A program made the position numbers and the translations under genes. 64,000 bases of DNA from Sphingomonas sp. IBVSS2. Its GTDB lineage: Bacteria > Pseudomonadota > Alphaproteobacteria > Sphingomonadales > Sphingomonadaceae. The notes under the pieces are model-generated. The model was not told where the DNA came from. It did not search any database and was given only the letters and a program-made list of their open reading frames with translations. The stretch spans positions 372,001-436,000 of the forward strand of contig NZ_NFUR01000003.1 of the NCBI RefSeq assembly GCF_002127225.1, in the 5' to 3' direction. Below, one piece after another: positions 33,437 to 42,398 of the stretch. Every line of letters starts with the position of its first letter. Position 1 is the stretch's first letter.

Positions 33437-34354
33437 ATGGGATCGGTGATCCACCTCGTCCATCATCCCGACTATGTCGCGCCCGCCCCGGCCCGCAGCC
33501 AGTATCAGTGGAACAAGAACGGCCTGGTCCGCGACCTGCTGCGCGCGGAAGGGCCCGTCTTCGTGTGGCACGAGCCCGAGCCGATGCCGCGCGCCTGGCT
33601 CGAGGCGGTGCACGATCCGGACTATGTCGAGGAAGTGCTGCGCGCCGCCGTCCCGCCCGAGAAGGAGCGCCGCATCGGCTTCCCGGTCACTCCCGAAGTC
33701 GCGCGCCGGTCCCAGGCCGTACCCGGCGGCACCTATCTGGCGGCCCGGCTCGCGCTGGAACACGGTTTCGCGGCCAACACCGCGGGCGGCAGCCACCATG
33801 CGCTGGCCAATACCGGCGCGGGCTTCTGCGTGTTCAACGATCTCGCCGTCGCCGCCGTCCGGCTGGTGGAGGAGGGGCACCGCGTCCTGATCGTGGACTG
33901 CGACGTGCACCAGGGCGACGGCACCGCCGCGCTGACCGCGGGCCGGCCCGAGATCGCCACCTATTCGATCCATGCGGAGAAGAACTTCCCCGTCCGCAAG
34001 GCGCGCTCGACGCTCGACGTGCCGTTGCCCGACGGGGTGGGCGATACTGAGTATCTCGAAACGCTGGAGCGCACGCTTCTGCCGCTGCTCCATGGCTTCG
34101 CTCCCGATCTCGTCCTCTACCAGGCCGGAGTCGACCCGCTCGCCGGCGACCGGCTCGGCCGCCTGTCGCTGAGCTACCGAGGGCTGATCGCCCGCGACCG
34201 CTGGATCGCCGGCCTCATGACGTCACGCGGCATCCCCTTCGCCAGCGCGCTGGGCGGTGGCTATGGCGAGGATGCGCTCGAGGTCTCGCGGCGCCATGTC
34301 GCCTCCGTCCTCGCCCTGGGAGGCATGGCCGCAAAGGAGCCTTTGCAGGGCTGA
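33437..34354 (+). CDS. HDAC-family deacetylase (acetylpolyamine/acetoin-utilisation type)
   Basis: A 305-residue class II histone-deacetylase-like zinc hydrolase. The active-site His pair is in AGGSHHALANTGAGFCVFND, zinc ligands are in DCDVHQGDGT and the distal Asp in YQAGVDPLAGDRLG; GGGYG is also present. Bacterial members remove acetyl groups from polyamines or other small amines rather than histones. No partner gene pins down the substrate. The ATG at 33437 follows the inverted-repeat element directly. Confidence 0.88.
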   Translation: MGSVIHLVHHPDYVAPAPARSQYQWNKNGLVRDLLRAEGPVFVWHEPEPMPRAWLEAVHDPDYVEEVLRAAVPPEKERRIGFPVTPEVARRSQAVPGGTYLAARLALEHGFAANTAGGSHHALANTGAGFCVFNDLAVAAVRLVEEGHRVLIVDCDVHQGDGTAALTAGRPEIATYSIHAEKNFPVRKARSTLDVPLPDGVGDTEYLETLERTLLPLLHGFAPDLVLYQAGVDPLAGDRLGRLSLSYRGLIARDRWIAGLMTSRGIPFASALGGGYGEDALEVSRRHVASVLALGGMAAKEPLQG

Positions 34355-34432
34355 GGGCATTTTCTACTTTGGGTTGGGAGAAATTGGGGCGTACACACCC
34401 TTGTAACGATAAAGAACCGCAGGATACCGGCC

Positions 34433-36376
34433 ATGGCGACTGCCGCGCACACGCTCACGCCCCAGGAGGCGTCGGCGCATCCCGCACCCGAAGCGATCGT
34501 GGTTCGCTTCGCCGGCGATTCCGGCGACGGCATGCAGCTCACCGGCGGCCAGTTCACGCTGTCCACGGCACTGGCCGGCAACGATCTCGCCACCTTCCCG
34601 GATTTCCCCGCCGAGATCCGCGCGCCGCAGGGCACCTTGTTCGGCGTCTCCGCCTTCCAGATCAATTTCGGCTCGGCGCAGATCGACACCGCGGGCGATC
34701 AGCCCGACGTGCTCGTCGCGATGAACCCGGCGGCGCTCAAGACCAATGTCGATGCGCTCAAGCCCGGCGGGCTGATCATCGCCGACGAGGGCGAGTTCGG
34801 CCAGCGCAACCTCGACAAGGCGAAATATGCCGCCAATCCGCTCGAGGACGGCAGCCTGGCTAAGTGGCAGCTGCTCAAGCTCAACATCTCGCAGCTCACG
34901 CTCGACGCCGTGAAGCCCTTCGGCCTTGGCAACAAGGAGGCGCTGCGCTGCAAGAACATGTGGACGCTGGGCCTGGCGCTCTGGATGTTCGACCGCGATC
35001 GCCAGCCCCTGGTCGACTGGCTGAAGGCCAAGTTCGCCAAGGCGCCCGAGCTGGCCGAGGCGAACATCGCCGCCCTCAACGCCGGCCATGCCTATGGCGA
35101 GACGGCGGAACTGGGCGCCATGGGCATCAGCCAGCGCCAGGTCGCCGCCGCGCCCGCCGAGCCGGGGCTCTACCGCACCGTCACCGGCGCCGAGGCGATC
35201 TCGCTCGGCCTGGTCGCGGGCGCGCAGCTGGCGAGCCTGCCGATGTTCTTCGGCGGCTATCCGATCACTCCGGCCAGCGCCATCCTGCACACGCTGTCGC
35301 GCTACAAGGAATATGACGTCACCACCTTCCAGGCGGAGGACGAGATCGCCGCGGTCGCCTCGGCGCTCGGCAGCGCCTATGCCGGCAGCCTTGGCGTCAC
35401 TTGCTCCTCCGGGCCGGGCATCGCGCTGAAGACCGAGGCGATCGGCCTGGCGATCATGACCGAGCTGCCGCTGGTAATAGTCAACGCCCAGCGCGGCGGC
35501 CCCTCCACCGGGCTTCCCACGAAAACTGAGCAATCGGATCTATATCAAGCGGTTTATGGCAGGAATGGAGATGCGCCGGTGCCGGTGATCGCCGCGCGCT
35601 CGGCCGCCGACTGTTTCGATGTCGCGATCGAGGCGGTGCGCATCGCCACGCAATATATGACCCCGGTGATGCTGCTGACCGACGGCTATCTCCAGAATGC
35701 CGCCGAGCCCTGGAAGGTGCCGGACATGTCGGCCTACCAACCCTTTCCGGTGCGCTTCCACACCGAAATTCCGCCCGAGGGCGAGAAGTTCGAGCCCTAT
35801 GGCCGCGACGAGAAGCTCAAGCGCCCCTGGGTGAAGCCGGGCACGCCGGGCCTGCTCCACCGCATCGGCGGCATCGAGAAGGCGCAGGGCAGCGGCAATA
35901 TCGACTATTCCCCCGCCAATCACCAGGCGATGACCAACATCCGGCGCGACAAGGTGATGGGCATCCAGGTGCCCGACCAGGTCGTCGAGCAGGGCCAGGC
36001 GGGCGGCAAGCTCGTGGTGGTCGGCTGGGGCTCCACCTATGGCCCGATCGCCCAGGCGGTGCGAAGGGCGCGGGGCAGGGGGCATGACGTCAGCCATGTC
36101 CATATCCGCCACATCTGGCCGCTCCCGAGGAATCTTGGCGATCTTCTAAAGAGTTACGAGCATGTTCTCGTACCGGAAATGAACACGGGCCAGCTCAAGA
36201 CCTTGCTGCGCGACCAGTATCTCGTCGATGCCCGGTCGCTCACCAAGGTCTCGGGCCAGCCCTTCCGCATCGCCGAGATCGAAGCCGCGATCGCCCAGCA
36301 TATCGGCGCGGACTTCGACCAGGAAGTGCCGCCCGACGACCGCCAGCTTCCCAGCCCGGAGGCGGTGAATCCGTGA
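34433..36376 (+). CDS. korA: 2-oxoacid:ferredoxin oxidoreductase alpha subunit (KorA-like)
   Basis: A 647-residue fusion of the gamma and alpha modules of 2-oxoglutarate:ferredoxin oxidoreductase. The gamma domain starts FAGDSGDGMQLTGGQF, and the alpha domain has GGYPITPASAILH and QAEDEIAAVASALGSAYAG. GPSTGLPTKTEQSDLYQA is the classical family motif. With the KorB subunit it oxidises 2-oxoglutarate to succinyl-CoA and reduces ferredoxin. The gene is followed with a GTGA overlap by a small secreted-protein gene and then korB, an uncommon interruption. Confidence 0.93.
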   Translation: MATAAHTLTPQEASAHPAPEAIVVRFAGDSGDGMQLTGGQFTLSTALAGNDLATFPDFPAEIRAPQGTLFGVSAFQINFGSAQIDTAGDQPDVLVAMNPAALKTNVDALKPGGLIIADEGEFGQRNLDKAKYAANPLEDGSLAKWQLLKLNISQLTLDAVKPFGLGNKEALRCKNMWTLGLALWMFDRDRQPLVDWLKAKFAKAPELAEANIAALNAGHAYGETAELGAMGISQRQVAAAPAEPGLYRTVTGAEAISLGLVAGAQLASLPMFFGGYPITPASAILHTLSRYKEYDVTTFQAEDEIAAVASALGSAYAGSLGVTCSSGPGIALKTEAIGLAIMTELPLVIVNAQRGGPSTGLPTKTEQSDLYQAVYGRNGDAPVPVIAARSAADCFDVAIEAVRIATQYMTPVMLLTDGYLQNAAEPWKVPDMSAYQPFPVRFHTEIPPEGEKFEPYGRDEKLKRPWVKPGTPGLLHRIGGIEKAQGSGNIDYSPANHQAMTNIRRDKVMGIQVPDQVVEQGQAGGKLVVVGWGSTYGPIAQAVRRARGRGHDVSHVHIRHIWPLPRNLGDLLKSYEHVLVPEMNTGQLKTLLRDQYLVDARSLTKVSGQPFRIAEIEAAIAQHIGADFDQEVPPDDRQLPSPEAVNP

Positions 36377-36915
36377 TCCGCGGTTCCGCAATGCTGCTCG
36401 CGCTTCTGCCGGCGGCGCCAGCCGCGATGGCGCAGAGGGCCGAGATGTCGCCCGCGGTTGCCGCCAGGCTTACGGCGTTGCCAAACATGCTCGCCGGGCT
36501 GACCCGCGATGACGGCGACACCAGCGGCTATCGCGGCCCGATGGTCGCCTATCGCGGTCGGGACGCCGCGGGGCCGGTGATCGCCGTCGTCCTCGCCGAT
36601 GCGCGCTTGCGGATGAACTGGCCCGACATGGCCGAGAATGGTCGCGCCGGCGCCCGCCGGGCCGGGCTGGTCGACACGCTGTTCGAGGGCAAGTTCAGCC
36701 TCGACGGGCATCCGCTCGGTCGCCACTTCTTCGGCGACTATTTGACGCTGCGGGGCATCAAGCAGAGCTGGATCGCCGAGATCGACGGCGTCCGCATCAC
36801 CATATTCGCCACCATCTACCGTGCCGAGGACCGCCGCCGCGTCTTCGACGCCATCCGCCGGGACCTGCTCGGCGGCATCACCATGGAGAGAGTCTCCACC
36901 GCGGAAGCGAATTGA
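36373..36915 (+). CDS. Uncharacterised exported protein inserted between korA and korB
   Basis: A 180-residue protein I do not recognise. GTG at 36373 overlaps the korA stop (GTGA). A signal peptide is likely (MLLALLPAAPAAMAQ), so the product is periplasmic. It contains RGPMVAYRGRDAAGPVIAVV, WPDMAENGRAGARRAG and WIAEIDGVRITIFATIYR. There are no cysteines in the mature part and no catalytic motif I can name. Its stop is 10 bases before the korB ATG. Coupling of a secreted protein to a cytosolic ferredoxin oxidoreductase is odd. Confidence 0.7.
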   Translation: MIRGSAMLLALLPAAPAAMAQRAEMSPAVAARLTALPNMLAGLTRDDGDTSGYRGPMVAYRGRDAAGPVIAVVLADARLRMNWPDMAENGRAGARRAGLVDTLFEGKFSLDGHPLGRHFFGDYLTLRGIKQSWIAEIDGVRITIFATIYRAEDRRRVFDAIRRDLLGGITMERVSTAEAN

Positions 36916-36925
36916 GAGAGATCGC

Positions 36926-37960
36926 ATGAACGAGATCACCACCATCCGCCCGAGCACCCCCAAGGACTGGGAGACCGACCAGGAGGTCCGCTGGTGCCCC
37001 GGCTGCGGCGATTATGCGATCCTCAAGGCCGTGCAGCGCACGATGCCCGAGCTGGGCGTCGCGCCGGAGAATACCGTGTTCGTCAGCGGCATCGGCTGCT
37101 CGTCGCGCTTTCCCTATTACATGGAGACCTATGGCTTCCACACCATCCACGGCCGCGCGCCGGCGGTGGCGACGGGAGTGAAGCTCGCCAATCCGGAGCT
37201 CGACGTGTGGATCATCACCGGCGACGGCGACGCGCTGTCTATCGGCGGCAACCACACCATGCACCTGCTCCGGCGGAACCTGGACTGCCAGTTCCTGCTG
37301 TTCAACAACGAGATCTACGGCCTCACCAAGGGCCAATATTCGCCGACCAGCCGTGAAGGCACGCGCTCGCCTTCCACGCCCTTCGGCTCGGTCGACCATC
37401 CCGCCAAGCCCTGCGCCTTCGCGCTGGGCGCAGGCGCCCGCTTCGTCGCGCGCGGGATCGACGTGCACAAGAACCTGCCGAGCGTCCTCAAGGCCGCCCA
37501 TGCCCATCGGGGCGCCGCGTTCGTCGAGATCTTCCAGAACTGCATCGTCTATAACGACGAGGTCTTCGAGCCCTTCACCGCCAAGCCCAATGCGGCGCTG
37601 GGCCAGCTCTGGGTCGAGCACGGCCAGCCGATGCTGTTCGCCGGCGGGGCCAAGGGCATCGCGCTCGACCGGGAACGGCTCACTCTCAAGGTCGTCGACG
37701 TGGCCGATGGCGATTGGCAGGGGGCGGGGGTGATCGTCCACAACGTCACCAACCGCGCCATCGCGCACATGCTGGTCGAAATGCCCTTCGGCCCGTTCCC
37801 GATGGCGCTGGGCGTACTTTACGACGACCCCGCGCCCACGTTCGAAAGCGCGGTTGCCGACCAGAACCGGGCCGCGAGCGAGGGCAAGACCGCCGATCTC
37901 CAGAAGCTCGTTTCCAAGGGCCAGACCTGGATGGTCGACAAGGAGCCGCACAAGCTCTGA
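36926..37960 (+). CDS. korB: 2-oxoacid:ferredoxin oxidoreductase beta subunit (KorB-like)
   Basis: A 344-residue thiamine-diphosphate-binding subunit. RWCPGCGDYAILKAVQ and SGIGCSSRFPYY hold cluster-ligand cysteines, and GDGDALSIGGNHTMHLLRRN is the ThDP/Mg site. NNEIYGLTKGQYSPTS and FQNCIVYND are also typical. The ATG at 36926 has GAGAGAG upstream; an in-frame extension shadows the preceding gene. It pairs with KorA upstream to form a two-subunit enzyme, an oxygen-tolerant alternative or addition to 2-oxoglutarate dehydrogenase. Confidence 0.94.
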   Translation: MNEITTIRPSTPKDWETDQEVRWCPGCGDYAILKAVQRTMPELGVAPENTVFVSGIGCSSRFPYYMETYGFHTIHGRAPAVATGVKLANPELDVWIITGDGDALSIGGNHTMHLLRRNLDCQFLLFNNEIYGLTKGQYSPTSREGTRSPSTPFGSVDHPAKPCAFALGAGARFVARGIDVHKNLPSVLKAAHAHRGAAFVEIFQNCIVYNDEVFEPFTAKPNAALGQLWVEHGQPMLFAGGAKGIALDRERLTLKVVDVADGDWQGAGVIVHNVTNRAIAHMLVEMPFGPFPMALGVLYDDPAPTFESAVADQNRAASEGKTADLQKLVSKGQTWMVDKEPHKL

Positions 37961-38098
37961 GAACCGCATAAACACGGACTGTTATCGCTATCGGCTTGCA
38001 TTGAGCGCAGGCGAGCCTATCGCACCGTTCATGTTGATCCGTGCCAGCGCCGGCCTCATCCCGCATGCATTTGCGCCGCTCCGGCGCGTCCTGCGGCG

Positions 38099-39259
38099 AT
38101 GACTCTCGGCAACGGCGCCTCCAGCGTGTTCCGCGCGCCCGAGGAGCGGGCCCGGCGCCATGATCTCGATGCCTTGCGGGCAGTGTTCCTGCTGTTCGGC
38201 ATCCCCTACCACGCCGCGCTCACCGTCCGCCCCGGGCCGTGGATCGCCAATATGCACGAGCGGTCGCGCGACTTCATCCAGCTCGCCGACTATCTCCACC
38301 TGTTCCGGATGCCGGGCTTCTACATGATCGCCGGCTATTTCGCCGCGATGCTGCTCCAGCGCCGTCCGGTGGCGAGCTATCTGCCGTCACGCCTCCACCG
38401 GCTCGTCCCGCCCTTCCTCGCGGGGACGCTGCTGCTGGTGCCCGCGATGCATTTCCTGCTCCTGCTCGAAACCGGCCATCCACGGCCCCTGGCGCGCTGG
38501 TGGGAGATCATGACCTGGGCCGAGCGCAATCCCTTCGAACATCTCTGGTTCGTGCAGGTGCTGCTTTACTACACTACCGGGCTTGCCGGCCTGGTCTGGC
38601 TGTTCCCCCGGCTCGCCCATGCCGGGCTCGAAGGAGAGCGGCCAGGGCTCGTCCGCTGGTTCGTCCCGCTCACCCTCGCTACCGGCATCGTCCTCGGCCT
38701 GTGCGGCCTTGGCGCGCTGCAGCTCGAGCGCTACCGCTATCTGGGCAATTTCGCGATCAACTTCCTCTCCGCCCGCTACGCGCTCGACTATCTGCCCTGG
38801 TTCGCCCTTGGTGCGATACTCCAGCGCATCCCGGCGCTCGACCGGCGCTTCGCCCGCTTCTCCTGGATCCTGTTCCTCGCCGGCCTCGCCGCGAGCATCG
38901 TCCTGGTCTTCGCCGCGCGGTCGATCCCGCTGGTCTGGCGCCCCGTGTTGACCGGCGTCGCCGCGATCTGCCTCACCCAGGCCTCGCTCGGCGCGCTTGC
39001 CTATTTCATCGATGGCGAGCGCCGCTGGGTGAAGGCGCTCGTCTCGGCTTCCTTCGTCATCTATCTGTTCCACGAGCCGCTGATCGTGCTGGCGACGCCC
39101 TGGATCGACCTGGCCCCGCTTCCGATCTGGCCCAAATTCATTCTGCTCTGCCTGACGGCCTTTCTCGGCTCCTACGGGATCTGGAAGCTGATCAGGCTGA
39201 GCCCGACACTGCGCTACCTGTTCAATGGCGAGCGCATGAAACGCCGCATCGAACATTAG
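38099..39259 (+). CDS. Acyltransferase 3 family membrane protein (OpgC-like)
   Basis: A 386-residue protein with about ten membrane helices. The first block, RRHDLDALRAVFLLFGIPYHAAL, has the RxxxLDxLRA and downstream H pattern of acyltransferase 3 enzymes, and HLFRMPGFYMIAGYF follows. VSASFVIYLFHEPLIVL is the late conserved helix. Family members acylate glucans, lipids or exopolysaccharides; OpgC succinylates periplasmic glucans. The substrate is unknown. The 138 bases upstream hold no feature I can identify. Confidence 0.85.
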   Translation: MTLGNGASSVFRAPEERARRHDLDALRAVFLLFGIPYHAALTVRPGPWIANMHERSRDFIQLADYLHLFRMPGFYMIAGYFAAMLLQRRPVASYLPSRLHRLVPPFLAGTLLLVPAMHFLLLLETGHPRPLARWWEIMTWAERNPFEHLWFVQVLLYYTTGLAGLVWLFPRLAHAGLEGERPGLVRWFVPLTLATGIVLGLCGLGALQLERYRYLGNFAINFLSARYALDYLPWFALGAILQRIPALDRRFARFSWILFLAGLAASIVLVFAARSIPLVWRPVLTGVAAICLTQASLGALAYFIDGERRWVKALVSASFVIYLFHEPLIVLATPWIDLAPLPIWPKFILLCLTAFLGSYGIWKLIRLSPTLRYLFNGERMKRRIEH

Positions 39260-39311
39260 CGCCGAGCTTGGGCTTGCCCGACTCGGTGGCGCGTGCATTG
39301 TGCGCTCCGCA

Positions 39312-40553
39312 ATGCACGCGCCGCTGAGCCAGCCCACATCGAACGCCCCCGCGCCGCGAAGGGGAGGCTGGCTCTCGCGGGCATTCGCCCCCTTCTTCCG
39401 CCGACAGCTCGACAGGATCGACGCCGGCATCGCCCGGGGCAGCCTGTCGCTCAACCTGCCCGGCGGAACCGCGCGATTGCTCGGTGGCCGGGAGGAGGGG
39501 CCCGACGCGATCGTCGACCTGCGCAGCTGGCGCGCGTTGCTCCGGCTCGCGCTGGACGGCTCGATCGGCTGGTACCGGGCCTGGACCCTTGGCGAATGGG
39601 CGAGCCCGGATCCGGTGGCGCTCTTTGCGCTGTTCGGCTGCAATCGCGCGGAACTCGCCCGCCAGGCCCGTGCCACCGGCCCATCGCTTCGCATCAAGCG
39701 CCTGATCCATGCGATGCGGCGCAACGATCGCCACGGCTCGCGGCGGAACATCCATTTCCACTATGATCTGGGCAACGACTTCTATCGGCTCTGGCTCGAT
39801 CCCGGCATGACCTATTCGAGCGCTCTGTTCACTGCGCCCGGCCAGTCGCTCGAGCAAGCCCAGCGGGAGAAGCTCGCCGCGATCCTCGCCCGGACGGGCA
39901 CGCGGCCAGGCGACGAGATCCTCGAGATCGGTTGCGGCTGGGGCAGCTTCGCCGAACTGGCGGTGCGGGAGGGGCGCAGGGTCCACGGCATCACGCTCTC
40001 GACCGAGCAAAAGGCCTGGGCCGAAGCCCGCGTCCCACATGGCGCGCGCTTCACCCTCACCGATTATCGCGATGTCCGCGGAAGCTATGACGCGGTCGCC
40101 AGCATCGAGATGGCCGAAGCGGTGGGGCGGGAATATTGGCCGGCCTATCTGGACGCGATCGCCGGAGCGCTGAAGCCGGGCGGGCGCGCGGCGCTGCAGA
40201 TCATCACCTTCGACGATGCGTTCTTCGAGGATTATGCTGCAAACGTCGATTTCATCCAGGCCTATGTCTTCCCCGGCGGGATGCTGCTCTCGGAAGCCCG
40301 CCTGCGTGCGCTTGCCGAGGCGCGGGGCCTGTCCTGGCGCGATCGCACCAGCTTCGGCGCCGACTATGCCGAGACGCTGCGGCGCTGGCGCGAAACATTC
40401 GATGCGGCGGCTGAAGCGGGCGAGCTACCTAGAAAATTCGATAACAAGTTCATTAACTTGTGGCGCTATTATCTCATGTATTGCGAAGGTGGGTTCAGAG
40501 GCGGCGGGATCGATGTCGTCCAGCTCACCTTGGTGAAGGAGGAGGGGATATGA
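39312..40553 (+). CDS. cfa: Cyclopropane-fatty-acyl-phospholipid synthase family methyltransferase
   Basis: A roughly 413-residue SAM-dependent enzyme that adds a methylene bridge to unsaturated membrane lipids. NIHFHYDLGNDFYRLWLDPG and MTYSSALF mark the lipid site, and LEIGCGWGSFAELAVREG is the SAM-binding loop. YVFPGGMLLSE and KFDNKFINLWRYYLMYCEGGF complete the CFA pattern. ATG at 39312 is preferred; a GTG at 39300 would add four residues. Its stop overlaps the start of the serine hydrolase gene (ATGA at 40550). Confidence 0.9.
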   Translation: MHAPLSQPTSNAPAPRRGGWLSRAFAPFFRRQLDRIDAGIARGSLSLNLPGGTARLLGGREEGPDAIVDLRSWRALLRLALDGSIGWYRAWTLGEWASPDPVALFALFGCNRAELARQARATGPSLRIKRLIHAMRRNDRHGSRRNIHFHYDLGNDFYRLWLDPGMTYSSALFTAPGQSLEQAQREKLAAILARTGTRPGDEILEIGCGWGSFAELAVREGRRVHGITLSTEQKAWAEARVPHGARFTLTDYRDVRGSYDAVASIEMAEAVGREYWPAYLDAIAGALKPGGRAALQIITFDDAFFEDYAANVDFIQAYVFPGGMLLSEARLRALAEARGLSWRDRTSFGADYAETLRRWRETFDAAAEAGELPRKFDNKFINLWRYYLMYCEGGFRGGGIDVVQLTLVKEEGI

Positions 40554-41731
40554 AGAACTGGCTTCTGGTGGGCGCGTTGGCGCTCGGGGCGTTCGCGGGG
40601 CAGGGGGCAATGGCGCAGGCGGTCGCGTCGCCCGAGGTGCGGATGCAGCCGGGCGACAATTCCGGGCTGCGCAAGGTCGGCGCCGAAGTGCTGTTCTGGA
40701 GCCAGGCCCAGCGCGACCAGAATTTCCCGCACATGGAGAAGCTCTTCCCCGGTCATGTCGTCCGGGCCGGCGGCAAGGTCCATCCGCTGCCCGCCGGCAA
40801 GCCGCTGGCCTTTCCCGATGCGGATCTCGACGCCTTCATCGCCCAGCAGAACATCGCCGGGCTGATCGTCCTCAAGGACGGCAAGATCGTGCTCGAACGC
40901 TATGCCCGCGGCTATTCGCAACGGGGGCGCTGGACCAGCTTCTCGGTCGCCAAGTCCTTCACTTCGTCGCTGGTCGGCGCTGCGATCAGGGACGGCTTCA
41001 TCAAGTCGGTCGGCGAGCCGGTGACCAGATATATCCCCGAGCTGGCTGGCAGCGGCTATGACGGGGTTACGATCGCCCAGCTCCTCACCATGACCTCCGG
41101 CGTCAAGTGGAACGAGGACTATACGGACGCGAAGTCCGATGTGGCCCGCATGTTCCTCGAGCCGGTGCCGGCGGGGGAGGATCCCACCGTCTACTATATG
41201 AAAAAGCTCCCGCGCGAGTTCGCCCCGGGCAGCAAATGGGTCTACAAGACCGGTGAGACCAACCTGATCGGCGTGCTGGTGATGCGCGCCACCGGGAAGC
41301 CGCTCGCCACCTATCTCAGCGAGAAGATCTGGAAGCCCTACGGCATGGAGCAGGACGCGTTCTGGATGGTCGACCCGTCCGGCCACGAGGTCAGCGGCTG
41401 CTGCCTTTCGGTGTCGTTGCGCGACTATGCCCGGATGGGCCAGTTCGTGCTCGAAGGCGGGAAGGGCGCCGTGCCTGTCGACTGGTATCGCCAGTCGACC
41501 ACGGCCCATGCCGATATCGGCGTGCCGGGCCGTGGCTATGGCTATCAATGGTGGACCTATCCGGAGGGCCGCTTCGGCGCCCAGGGCATTTTCGGCCAGA
41601 CGATCCGCATCGATCCGAAGTCGAAGGTGGTGATCGCGGTCTCGGCCGCCGCGCCCAAGGCCTCGGACGACGCCTATGGCCAGGCGCGCACGGCGTTCCT
41701 CAATCGCCTGTTCGAGGCGGCGGCGAAATAG
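40550..41731 (+). CDS. Serine hydrolase of the beta-lactamase/penicillin-binding-protein fold
   Basis: A 393-residue exported enzyme with signal peptide MKNWLLVGALALGAFAGQG and a cleavage region near AMAQA. The nucleophile motif is SVAK in WTSFSVAKSFTSSLVG; the second-motif Tyr is probably in WVYKTGETNLIG. PELAGSGYDGVTIAQLLTMTSG is a class C-like element. Such proteins act as esterases, D-aminopeptidases or, more rarely, beta-lactamases; the substrate is not readable. ATG at 40550 overlaps the cfa stop and is preceded by GGAGGAGGGG. Confidence 0.88.
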   Translation: MKNWLLVGALALGAFAGQGAMAQAVASPEVRMQPGDNSGLRKVGAEVLFWSQAQRDQNFPHMEKLFPGHVVRAGGKVHPLPAGKPLAFPDADLDAFIAQQNIAGLIVLKDGKIVLERYARGYSQRGRWTSFSVAKSFTSSLVGAAIRDGFIKSVGEPVTRYIPELAGSGYDGVTIAQLLTMTSGVKWNEDYTDAKSDVARMFLEPVPAGEDPTVYYMKKLPREFAPGSKWVYKTGETNLIGVLVMRATGKPLATYLSEKIWKPYGMEQDAFWMVDPSGHEVSGCCLSVSLRDYARMGQFVLEGGKGAVPVDWYRQSTTAHADIGVPGRGYGYQWWTYPEGRFGAQGIFGQTIRIDPKSKVVIAVSAAAPKASDDAYGQARTAFLNRLFEAAAK

Positions 41732-41790
41732 GCGTTGCGGGCGGCCTCGGGCAGGATCATATTCGGATCGAATTTAGTCGAGGTCATGCC

Positions 41791-42063
41791 ATGCGCCTGG
41801 AACGGATCAAGCCGATCAGCTATTTCAAGGCCAATGCCGCGGAGGTCATCAACGATCTGCGCGAGACCGGCGAGCCGATGGTGATCACCCAGAATGGCGA
41901 AGCCACCGCAGTGATCCAGGACGTCGCATCGTACGAGAAGGATCAGGAGACGCTCGCGCTGCTCAAGATCCTGGCGCTCGGGCGGCGCGATATCGAGGCC
42001 GGCCGGACAAAGCCCTTTGACGAGGTGATCGCACGGCTGCGGAACAAGGCGAAACCGGATTGA
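41791..42063 (+). CDS. Antitoxin of the Phd/YefM family
   Basis: A 90-residue antitoxin. PISYFKANAAEVINDLRETG and PMVITQNGEATAVIQDVASY are the characteristic Phd/YefM DNA-binding and dimerisation blocks. The C-terminus (KPFDEVIARLRNK) would wrap around the toxin. It is paired with the ParE-like gene that starts at its stop (TTGA overlap), the standard antitoxin-first order, and should repress the pair's own promoter. Confidence 0.9.
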   Translation: MRLERIKPISYFKANAAEVINDLRETGEPMVITQNGEATAVIQDVASYEKDQETLALLKILALGRRDIEAGRTKPFDEVIARLRNKAKPD

Positions 42064-42398
42064 GCGACGAACGCCGCTACCGCATCGAGTTTACCGATGC
42101 CTCGGAGGCCGATCTCGAAGCGATTCATGACTATCTGGTGGCGCACGATCCCCATGCTGCCGATTTGCTGCTGGACCGGCTCGTGGAAAAGGCCGTCAGC
42201 CTGGCAAGCTTTCCCGATCGCGGCAGCATTCCCGATGATCTCGCCGCCATGGGAGTCCACGACCATCGCCAGCTGCTGCTGTCACCGTACAGGATGATCT
42301 ACCATGTCGGGCCGGAAATAGTGGCGATCGTGCTCATCGCCGACGGACGCCGGGACATGCGCGCGCTGCTCCGCTACCGCCTGCTTACCGCGCGCTAG
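42060..42398 (+). CDS. RelE/ParE-family toxin
   Basis: A 112-residue toxin. YRIEFTDASEADLEAIHDYL, PDRGSIPDDL, LLLSPYRMIYHVGPEIVAIV and DGRRDMRALL follow the RelE/ParE fold; the order is strongly ParE-like (gyrase poison) but a ribosome-dependent RelE role cannot be excluded. It starts with TTG inside the antitoxin stop. Its stop TAG overlaps the stop of the convergent SDR gene within one CTAG. It looks intact. Confidence 0.88.
   Translation: MSDERRYRIEFTDASEADLEAIHDYLVAHDPHAADLLLDRLVEKAVSLASFPDRGSIPDDLAAMGVHDHRQLLLSPYRMIYHVGPEIVAIVLIADGRRDMRALLRYRLLTAR

Noticed and set aside
40550-41731. Serine hydrolase as a true antibiotic-resistance beta-lactamase
   Set aside because: The SxxK motif is present, but the YxN and KTG elements of class C enzymes are not clear and the length and context fit a general esterase/peptidase.
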